A stretch of 43,858 nt of DNA from Chloroflexota bacterium (lineage in GTDB: Bacteria; Chloroflexota; Dehalococcoidia; Dehalococcoidales; RBG-16-60-22). The position numbers were made by a program, and so were the translations under genes. Position 1 is the first letter of the stretch, and the number at the start of each line of letters is the position of its first letter. The stretch covers positions 79,658 through 123,515 of the forward strand of contig JAHJTL010000097.1 in NCBI GenBank assembly GCA_018829775.1, written 5' to 3'. Below the pieces are notes generated by a model. It saw only the letters and a list, made by a program, of their open reading frames with translations. It did no database searches and was not told the origin of the DNA. Below, in pieces: positions 34,439 to 41,092 of the stretch.

Positions 34439-34802
34439 ACTTGATATAAATCTTAGGGGACTTTAAGAAGCTTGTATTAGCCTAAACTTGAACTATAAAT
34501 ACATTATACACTAAAGAGAACTATTTTGCATTTTGTTCAGTTCTGGTCATAGAAGCTTGAGATGTTACCCATTGAACGATTATCTGTTTTGTGCAATTCG
34601 GGTAATAACCGCTTGTTTGATATTGATGAAATTTGGTCGTCCTCACAACGCCCTACCCTCGTCCGGAAAACATTGAATTCAAGGAAATATCTTATCCGGA
34701 CAAGAAATACGCCTCGTTAGGATTTACAATCCCCTATTTTGTCAAATGGCTTGATCAATGATATCCGTTTGTTTCTTCGTCCTGACAAAAAACACCAATA
34801 GC
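34439..34802. other. Leader and promoter of the long zinc-ribbon gene; remainder without a gene
   Basis: 34439-34508 is the conserved leader with TATAAT at 34508-34503 on the minus strand. Beyond it (34509-34802) I see no gene. A 7-bp inverted repeat GTCCGGA/TCCGGAC flanks about 28 bases near 34671-34706; its role is unknown. Confidence 0.45.
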
Positions 34803-34832
34803 AAAAAGGGCTGGTTGAGAATACCCAGCCCT
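34803..34832 (-). terminator. Terminator of the DUF5679 gene
   Basis: On the minus strand AGGGCTGG (34832-34825 as complement), a 10-base loop, CCAGCCCT (34814-34807), then TTTTT. It lies 28 bases past the stop of the 46-residue gene. Confidence 0.85.
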
Positions 34833-34860
34833 TTGTTTTTCAGCTAGTATGTTGTATATA

Positions 34861-35001
34861 CTAGGCCTTTCCAATCCGGAACATCTTTGTCCCACATGTG
34901 GGACAGGTACCCTGAGTCGCTGGTCTGCCATTTTTCATTGTGATAGACTTGGGATCTTTCATCTCTTTCCTAGAGCGGCATTTCATACAATACGCTTGCA
35001 T
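34861..35001 (-). CDS. DUF5679 zinc-ribbon mini-protein
   Basis: A 46-residue protein, short enough to be missed by length cut-offs. It starts MQAYCMKCRSRKEMKDPK and contains TMKNGRPATQGTCPTCGTKM, the pattern of the DUF5679 family. Cys5, Cys8, Cys33 and Cys36 form a zinc ribbon. AAAGGAGGT stands 8 bases before the ATG and a good terminator follows. It is the third small zinc-ribbon gene within 4 kb. Function unknown; homologous proteins are common in Chloroflexota and Actinobacteria. Confidence 0.88.
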   Translation of the reverse strand: MQAYCMKCRSRKEMKDPKSITMKNGRPATQGTCPTCGTKMFRIGKA

Positions 35002-35187
35002 CGAGTGTTACCTCCTTTATTTGTTGGGTTGAGAGGATATTAAATTATCCTTATCATAATGTCAAATAGCCTTAAGAAAAGACTGGACAATAGCCCAAAT
35101 TGTCAAATCACACAATCTGACGCGTTGTTCAACGCTTAAAAAGGTCCGCCAAATATCACGCCTAGAGCGCAGGCATGAAACCATCAA

Positions 35188-35221
35188 CGAAAAAGGGAAT
35201 CTTTTTCATTTAATATTCCCT
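35188..35221 (-). terminator. Terminator after the TRAP transporter operon
   Basis: On the minus strand AGGGAAT (35221-35215), a 14-base loop, ATTCCCT (35200-35194), then TTTT. It lies nine bases after the dctM stop. Confidence 0.7.
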
Positions 35222-35229
35222 GATATGCG

Positions 35230-36567
35230 CTACCTTATCATCATACCAGGTAGCCAGAGGACTAACTGCGGGAAAAACGAGCATAAGGCAAGCCCCAGCA
35301 TTATCAGGGGGATAAACGGAATTACACCCCGGATGACATCAGCCATGGTTATTCCCAGTTCTGGTGGCGCCGCACCGACGGTAAAGTATATGGCGGGAGC
35401 GAAGGGGGGAGTATTGAATCCCATCTGAAGGTTAATACAAATCATTATGGCAAACCAGATGGGATCGAACCCCAGAATCGGCACAATGGGGAACACTATC
35501 GGAACTATGATGGCGAGGATACCCAGCCACTCAACGAAAAATCCCAGGACAAAAACAATGAGCATGACTGCGGCAAAGGCACCCCATGGCCCGCCCGGGG
35601 CAGCCAAAAGCAGTTCCTCGATTACGTTGCCGCAACCCAGGTGCAGGAACACGCCTACGAAAGCGAAAGATATGCCGGCGATGAAAAAGACATATGTGAA
35701 AAGCTTTATCGTCTCGTAACAGGTCTCTTTCAGTAGCCGAAAGCTAAAGTTGCGGCGGGCTATGACCAGAAGCATTGAGGCGAAAGCTCCGGTAGCAGCT
35801 GCCTCGGTGGGAGGGGCGATGCCGAAAAAGATAACCCCCAGCACGGAAAGGATAATAAATGCGGGCGGTACCAGCGAGACAAGGAGCATTTTCGTTTTCT
35901 GCCAGAAGGGGATTGCCCTCTCTTCAGCAGGAATCACCGGCGCCAATTTTGGTTGCAGGAAAGACCGAATGGTGATGTAGGTAATATACAGGCCACCAAG
36001 CATGAAGCCGGGGATAAAGGCCCCAAAGAAAAGCTTTCCTACGGAGAGTTCAGCCAAGGGACCAAAAACCACCAGCATAATGCTCGGTGGGATGAGAATA
36101 CCCAGAGTGCCGCTAACCGCCGTGGTGCCCGCAGCCAAACTTTTGTTATAACCCCGCTTTATCATTGACGGGAGAGCCACCAGGGCTAACATGGTGGTAG
36201 AAGCGGCGATTACCCCGACACAGGCAGCCAGGATAGTACCGACAATCACCGTGGTTACCGCCAGGCCACCCCTGTAGCCACCCAGCCATATATACATGGC
36301 TTTATACATGTCTTCCACGGTCCCGGATTTTTCCAGCCACAGTCCCATAAAAATGAAAAGGGGAAGCGCCAGAAAGCTGTACTTCTGCGAGAAATCATAC
36401 ATACGCAGATAGAGTACGTCGCCAGTTATAGCCGGGCCGGCTGTGGCAAACCCGACCAATACCGCCACGGCACCGATGACGGCCGCGATGTAGTACCCGG
36501 TGAGCACGCCGACCAGGATGCCGCCGAGCATTATTACGGTAATAACTTCTGGACTCAGGTCAATCAT
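35230..36567 (-). CDS. dctM: TRAP transporter large permease (DctM)
   Basis: A 445-residue, about 12-helix permease of a tripartite ATP-independent periplasmic transporter, driven by a sodium or proton gradient. The family phrases PPSIMLVVFGPLAELSVGKLFF (in part, about 158-179), PPTEAAATGAFASM and FNTPPFAPAIYF are present. The start ATG overlaps the dctQ end by eight bases. It is the translocation channel for whatever the binding protein DctP captures; the substrate is probably an organic acid but is not fixed by the sequence. Confidence 0.93.
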   Translation of the reverse strand: MIDLSPEVITVIMLGGILVGVLTGYYIAAVIGAVAVLVGFATAGPAITGDVLYLRMYDFSQKYSFLALPLFIFMGLWLEKSGTVEDMYKAMYIWLGGYRGGLAVTTVIVGTILAACVGVIAASTTMLALVALPSMIKRGYNKSLAAGTTAVSGTLGILIPPSIMLVVFGPLAELSVGKLFFGAFIPGFMLGGLYITYITIRSFLQPKLAPVIPAEERAIPFWQKTKMLLVSLVPPAFIILSVLGVIFFGIAPPTEAAATGAFASMLLVIARRNFSFRLLKETCYETIKLFTYVFFIAGISFAFVGVFLHLGCGNVIEELLLAAPGGPWGAFAAVMLIVFVLGFFVEWLGILAIIVPIVFPIVPILGFDPIWFAIMICINLQMGFNTPPFAPAIYFTVGAAPPELGITMADVIRGVIPFIPLIMLGLALCSFFPQLVLWLPGMMIR

Positions 36568-37069
36568 AAGGCTTATTCCTCACCGCGAAGTAAAAATCAC
36601 GAAAGAAGCGAGCCAAACATTGAAGGGTGAAAGTGCACCATCCTAACAGGTAAATGGTTCTGAAGGGAGCTGCCGGGGGATACCACCAGCTCTCATCTCT
36701 CACCTCACCCATAACCCAGGATTGCCACGCCCACTCCGCAGAATTCGTCAAAAACACATAAAGCACAGGGACCATGAAAACCAGGAAAAAGCTGATGTCA
36801 AGAATCATCTTTACTCTGGTTGGAAACATCCGGTAAATAATATCAATTCTGAGATGCTTGCGGTGGACATGGGCATAGGCCAGACCCATGACGACGAGGG
36901 TTCCACCCATCATCTGGCTGGTCAGATGGGCCCATATAGTTGGGCGGTTAAAGCCCCACCTGGCTACCACTTCAAAGACAAGTACCAAGACAAGGGCGAA
37001 CGCCAGCCAGCTGAATGCCCTTCCGCTGTAGTCACTAATGGCATCAACAATTTTGAGTGCTTTTTTCAA
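36560..37069 (-). CDS. dctQ: TRAP transporter small permease (DctQ)
   Basis: A 169-residue, four-helix small membrane subunit of the TRAP transporter. It has the amphipathic N-terminal ALKIVDAISDYSGRAFSW, the mid-region HVHRKHLRIDIIYRMFP characteristic of DctQ, and ends in a long cytoplasmic tail. The start is TTG at 37069 with GAGG upstream. It overlaps dctM by eight bases, and 112 bases with a strong stem-loop separate it from dctP. Confidence 0.9.
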   Translation of the reverse strand: MKKALKIVDAISDYSGRAFSWLAFALVLVLVFEVVARWGFNRPTIWAHLTSQMMGGTLVVMGLAYAHVHRKHLRIDIIYRMFPTRVKMILDISFFLVFMVPVLYVFLTNSAEWAWQSWVMGEVRDESWWYPPAAPFRTIYLLGWCTFTLQCLARFFRDFYFAVRNKPYD

Positions 37070-37098
37070 TGGCCCTCAGTGTCTTTCGGTAAAATTTT

Positions 37099-37142
37099 CC
37101 CTGCCCCCCGCCCGGACCGATGCTCCCGGGCGAGGGGCAGGG
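37099..37142 (-). other. Strong intercistronic stem-loop between dctP and dctQ
   Basis: A 17-bp stem (37126-37142 with 37099-37115; one pair is U.G in the transcript), a 10-base loop and very high GC. No T-run follows on the minus strand. Such stems often protect the upstream binding-protein mRNA from 3' decay so that the binding protein is made in excess over the permease. Confidence 0.65.
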
Positions 37143-37181
37143 TCCCGTGTCTACTTTATTTTTATTAGGCTTTTTACTGCG

Positions 37182-38345
37182 CTACAGGCGCGAGAAGCCT
37201 GCCCTTATCATGTCTTGGAACTCCATCATTGAGCTGTATAACTTGTCAATGAAGGGGTCTGCTGCACTTTTTTCGGCGTAGAACGCACGCGCTTCCTTGG
37301 CATAGGCTTCTTCTATCTCGTCGGAAACTAATTCTACCGTGCTGCCGTAGTCAATGAAATTCTGCACGGCCTTAACATCTTCGACCGCGTAGAGATAGTA
37401 GACCTCCATCATCACGCCCTGCGTGAACGACGTTACAAGCTGCTTGAGGTCATCTGGCAGCTCCGCCCAGCGCTCTTCATAGACAAGGCACTGCATGTAC
37501 TCCATGGGCTGGCGCGACGCCGAGAGATAAACGTACTGCCCCACTTCCTGCAGGCCGCGTGACCAGTTAGAGGCCGGGGTGGACACCTCATAGGCGTCAA
37601 TTACGCCCCGTTGCATTGATTCATAGACTTCCGAGGAAGGGAAGAAACTCGCTGCAGCCCCCATTCTGGCCAAAATTTCGCCACCATCACCTGATCCCCG
37701 AAATTTCAATCCCTTGATGTCTGCCGGCGTGTTTAATGGCCTGTCGGAGTGCAGCCACGTTTCCGGAGTGGTGATGTACCCGCCATAGGGTATCACGTGC
37801 AGGTCAAAGTCCTGAAGCATCTCATCCATTAGCTCGGCGCCACCTCCGTACATCAGCCAGGCGTGAAACTCGACGCCAGTCAATCCGCCGGAGACATAAG
37901 ACATCATAGGAGCGGGGCCAGGTATGAATTTCTTCCAGTGTGCCGCGGGTGTCAGGGCAAAGTCCAGAGCGCCCTGGTTCACCGTCTCAAACTCCATTTG
38001 CTGTTCCACAATGTCACCAGCGCCAAACCAGTCAATCTCCAAGCGCCCACCGCTGGCAACCTCCATTCTATCCAGCATCTCCATCCACTTTTGGTTCTTG
38101 GGGTCTACCAGCATACTAGCGACTTGCCCCACCCATCTAATTGCTTTTTCTGGTTGGGCCGGGGCTGGTGCCGGAGATGGTGCGGGCGTTGGAGCGGGTG
38201 CCGGGGCTGGCGCCGGGGCTGGTGCTGGAGCAGGCGCCGGTGCGGGTGCTGGAGCTGGAGCCGGGGCTGGTTTCGCACAAGCAGCGGTAATGCTGCTGAT
38301 TAAAACTACCACCAATACTAAAGTTAGTATCAATCCTTTTTTCAT
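37182..38345 (-). CDS. dctP: TRAP transporter substrate-binding lipoprotein (DctP)
   Basis: A 387-residue extracytoplasmic solute-binding protein. The signal peptide (1-22) ends in a lipobox with Cys23 (SITAAC), so it is a lipoprotein anchored to the outer face of the membrane. Residues 26-63 are a Pro-Ala linker, then the DctP fold begins at EKAIRWVGQV. Family phrases include PADIKGLKFRGSG and MQRGVIDAYEVS, around the conserved Arg that binds a carboxylate. The linker should hold the binding domain away from the membrane. Start ATG 38345 with GGAGA upstream. First gene of dctP-dctQ-dctM. Confidence 0.9.
   Translation of the reverse strand: MKKGLILTLVLVVVLISSITAACAKPAPAPAPAPAPAPAPAPAPAPAPAPAPTPAPSPAPAPAQPEKAIRWVGQVASMLVDPKNQKWMEMLDRMEVASGGRLEIDWFGAGDIVEQQMEFETVNQGALDFALTPAAHWKKFIPGPAPMMSYVSGGLTGVEFHAWLMYGGGAELMDEMLQDFDLHVIPYGGYITTPETWLHSDRPLNTPADIKGLKFRGSGDGGEILARMGAAASFFPSSEVYESMQRGVIDAYEVSTPASNWSRGLQEVGQYVYLSASRQPMEYMQCLVYEERWAELPDDLKQLVTSFTQGVMMEVYYLYAVEDVKAVQNFIDYGSTVELVSDEIEEAYAKEARAFYAEKSAADPFIDKLYSSMMEFQDMIRAGFSRL
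38157..38270 (-). repeat. Pro-Ala coding repeat in dctP
   Basis: Nineteen consecutive Pro-x dipeptides, of which seventeen are Pro-Ala and the others Pro-Thr and Pro-Ser. The codons vary at the third position throughout (CCA, CCG, CCC and CCT; GCC, GCT, GCA and GCG), so the tract is not a fresh slippage product but is kept at the protein level. Confidence 0.9.
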
Positions 38346-38443
38346 GATCTTCTCCTTTTGGTTCGGATACCTCCTCTTTTAAATCTATTGATATGAAGTT
38401 AATCACCTCCTTCTTTCATTAAAAGTATAAAAAATCATCAAAT

Positions 38444-38480
38444 AAAAAGAGCACTGATTACCGTTCAGCTACAGTGCTCT
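38444..38480 (-). terminator. Terminator downstream of the resolvase remnant
   Basis: On the minus strand AGAGCACTG (38480-38472), a 15-base loop, CAGTGCTCT (38456-38448), then TTTTA. It lies about 115 bases after the end of the resolvase pseudogene and before dctP, isolating the two. Confidence 0.8.
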
Positions 38481-38593
38481 GATTAACCTCATCCTCATCT
38501 TTCTAGAACACTTTCTGTCAATGAAATTTTATATCAGGATAAGTCAATTATAATCTTATTTATATAATTGTCAATACCTGAAAAAGGAACCTT

Positions 38594-39040
38594 TTATAGC
38601 GCAGTAAATCTTTGTCTCCTTCTCCTTTTTCTCTTATCCTTGGACCCCGGTGGCCTACCCAGACACTTGCCTTGGGCCTTGACTCGAGCCAAACCGGCTT
38701 TAGTCCTCTCACTTCTACGCTGGCTTTCCATTCTTGCTACCCATCCGGACAGGGCATATAGAAGCTCGGCTAGTTCTCCGGGTGCTTCAGTCTACGATTC
38801 TTGATATGAAAGTACCTTAACTCCGTAAGCAGACAACTTGTGCACCAGACTCAATATTGCTAGGGCGCCTTCACGGCTCAGGCGATCTAGTGCCCATACA
38901 AGCACTACCTGAAACCTTCTCTGCCTAGCATCTGCTATAAGGTTGGCCAGTTCGCTGGTGGCCGGATTTCCAAGCCGATTCTTCCTCCTCATATACTTTA
39001 ATAATCTCGTAGCCGCGTTGATTTGCCCAGTCAGTTAGCA
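38594..39040 (-). pseudogene. Small serine resolvase, degenerate (5' truncated, frameshift, amber stop)
   Basis: Read on the minus strand from about 39040, one frame gives VLTDWANQRGYEIIKVYEEE and SAWKSGHQR, then a frameshift near 38954 leads to ELANLIADARQRRFQVVLVW and ALDRLSREGALAIL, then YQES. A TAG at 38794-38792 stands where the family has Trp (YQESWTEAPG), and the frame goes on TEAPGELAELLYALSGWVAR and MESQRRSERTKAGLARVKAQ to a TAA at 38596-38594. The N-terminal 30 or so residues with the catalytic Ser are missing. It is a dead copy of a resolvase type common in Chloroflexota. Confidence 0.85.
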
Positions 39041-39751
39041 CCACAGGTTATTCACCCTCGTCAGGTAGATAGCCCATATCTGCTTAGCGGCATCATACAC
39101 TGTGGTAAATGTGGGGCAACCATGGTAGGTCAAGGATCTGGCCATCGTTACCAGTACTACGTATGTGGGAACGTCCGCAGAAAAGGCAGGGAGGTATGCC
39201 CAGCAGCGATGCTACCCAGGGATAAGGTGGAAGGGTTTGTTATCGATAGAATCAAGAGTTACATCCTTACTGAAGAGAATCTTGAGGAACTGGTCAGGCT
39301 GACTAATGAGGAGTTAGCCCAGAACAGCAGTGCGGAAAATGAGAGGTTAGAGCTCCTTCAGGCTCAAATTACCGAAGTGGATAACAGACTTGGCAAGCTC
39401 TACGATGCTCTGGAGACAGGGGAATTAAAGAGCGGAGAGCTTGCCCCAAGGATACAAACTCTTTTCGAGAAGAAGGAGCAGTTAGAAAGGGCCAAAGCTG
39501 ATGTAGAGGAAGCCTTAAGTTTCAACAAGGTGGACGTAACTGACCCTCAAGTAATACGCCTCTATGCCGATGACTTGAGAAACTTGCTGGCAGAATCTTG
39601 CATCACTGAGCAGAGGAGCTTCATCAAGTCCTTTGTGGAGAGGATTGATATTGATGACTCAGAAGCTAAAGTGTATTATACTATTCCCATGCCCCCATCT
39701 AGCACGCCGCAGGAGACGGTGGGAGTTTCGCCTTTCGTACACCACGGTTGA
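39041..39751 (+). pseudogene. C-terminal fragment of a large serine recombinase
   Basis: About 236 residues of a site-specific serine recombinase without its catalytic domain. It starts near VIHPRQVDSPYLLSGIIHCG, holds the zinc beta-ribbon (CGKC, then Cys in YYVCG and REVC), a long coiled coil (about 90-165 of the fragment) and the end region LAESCITEQRSFIKSFVERI, which is typical. The frame is open from 39023, but the first six codons derive from the antisense of the resolvase remnant, so no true start exists. It meets the resolvase remnant head to head at about 39040-39048. Confidence 0.8.
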
Positions 39752-39779
39752 AGGAGAGGGGGATTCAGGGGGTGAGGTA
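39751..39779 (+). repeat. Dispersed repeat, half copy D
   Basis: Only the right half is present: AAGGAGAGGGGGATTCAGGG and then GGGTGAGGTA. It matches the second arm of hairpin 2 and the tail of copy B. It lies directly after the recombinase fragment stop. Confidence 0.6.
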
Positions 39780-39789
39780 AATAAAACGT

Positions 39790-41052
39790 CTATAGCTTAA
39801 ACAGCTCATCCAGAGGCGCATCAGGTGACACCGGCCCCACAATCGCCAGACGGAGTTTCTCACCAGTCAGGAGTTCCCGGGCAAGTTGCTGCAGTTCCTC
39901 GACCGTTATGCCATCAACTATGGAAACGACCTCGTCAACGGTGAGGACACGTTCCGTGAGCAGTTCCTGCCCACCAATCCAGCCGGCCACGCTGCGGCTG
40001 TCTTCCATGCGCAGCAGCAGCCGTCCTTTGGAGAATTCTTTGGCCTTGTTCAGTTCCGATTCCGGAATCGTCTCCTTGAGTTGAGCCAGTTCCTCAATAA
40101 TAGCCTTTATGGCTGTATGCAGATTTTTAATATCAACGCCGGCGCCGATGATGAGCGAGCCGGTGTCAAGGAAATGGTCGACATAGCTGCTGATGCTGTA
40201 GGCCAGTCCCAGCTTGTCCCTGATATTGGTGAACAGGCGACTGCTCATGCCATCACCGAGGATAACGTTGAGCAGGTCAGCGGCGAACCTCCTGGGGTCA
40301 AGGAGAGACAGGCCCGGCAGCGCCAGGCAGAGATGCACCTGCTCAAGCTCCCTGTTTTCGATGCGCAGTCTGGGGAACGGGTTTTCTTTGCAGGTGAGAT
40401 ATCCGGCCCGAGATTGCCGTCCCGCCCATTTGCCCAGCGCTTGATTGACCATGCTTACTATTTCCTCATGCTGGATGTTACCGGCGGCAGCCATCACGAT
40501 ATTGCCCGGCCGATAGTGGTTAGCGAGGTATTCCAGCATAAGTTCACGACTGATATTGCTGACGGAATCACGGCTGCCGGCGATATCGCGCCCCAGCGGA
40601 TGACCGGGCCAGAGCAGCTCGTCAATGAGCATTCCCACCCGCTGCGAGGGCGAGTCGTTGCTCATGTTTATCTCTTCGATGATGACCTGGCGCTCCTTCT
40701 CCATATCCTCAGGGTCAAAGCGTGAGTTGATGAGCATATCGACCAGCACATCAAAGGTGGTCTCGAGATAGGGTCGGGCTACCTTGCACCAGTAAACGGT
40801 GAGTTCCTTATCCGTGCCGCCGTTGAGAATACCGCCCACGCCTTCGATGGCCGTGGAGATGTCTCTGGCGGTGGGCCGCTTCTCGGTGCCGCGGAAACAT
40901 AGATGCTCGATAAAGTGGGAAATGCCAGCTTCAGAATCAGCTTCATAACGGGAGCCGGTACCGATAAAGAAACTGATTGACACCGAGCGGGTCTGGGGCA
41001 TGGTCGAGGTTAAAACGCGCAACCCGTTATCCAGTATGCTTTTCTGGTACAA
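39790..41052 (-). CDS. M16 family zinc peptidase
   Basis: A 420-residue insulinase-type peptidase related to the processing-peptidase beta subunit. The zinc motif is HFIEH (HxxEH) within GISHFIEHLCFRGTEKR, followed about 75 residues later by the third ligand Glu in ERQVIIEEINMSND. The C-terminal domain contains GRLLLRMEDSRSVAGWIGGQ. Start chosen at TTG 41052 with AGAGGTGA seven bases upstream; a longer reading from 41160 overlaps the next gene by 68 bases and adds no family sequence. Likely cytoplasmic or membrane-associated; substrate unknown. Confidence 0.9.
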   Translation of the reverse strand: MYQKSILDNGLRVLTSTMPQTRSVSISFFIGTGSRYEADSEAGISHFIEHLCFRGTEKRPTARDISTAIEGVGGILNGGTDKELTVYWCKVARPYLETTFDVLVDMLINSRFDPEDMEKERQVIIEEINMSNDSPSQRVGMLIDELLWPGHPLGRDIAGSRDSVSNISRELMLEYLANHYRPGNIVMAAAGNIQHEEIVSMVNQALGKWAGRQSRAGYLTCKENPFPRLRIENRELEQVHLCLALPGLSLLDPRRFAADLLNVILGDGMSSRLFTNIRDKLGLAYSISSYVDHFLDTGSLIIGAGVDIKNLHTAIKAIIEELAQLKETIPESELNKAKEFSKGRLLLRMEDSRSVAGWIGGQELLTERVLTVDEVVSIVDGITVEELQQLARELLTGEKLRLAIVGPVSPDAPLDELFKL

Positions 41053-41092
41053 TAAATCACCTCTAATCGTTAATAATTGACATAATATTATT

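Noticed and set aside
38157-38270. Short-period repeat that might be read as a CRISPR-like or satellite array
   Set aside because: It is in frame, codes for Pro-Ala in dctP and has no spacers.
38792-38794. The in-frame TAG in the resolvase as a recoded codon
   Set aside because: The gene also has a frameshift and lacks its N-terminus, so simple decay explains it.
39023-39751. An intact recombinase gene starting at 39023
   Set aside because: It lacks the catalytic domain, and its first codons come from the reverse strand of the resolvase remnant.
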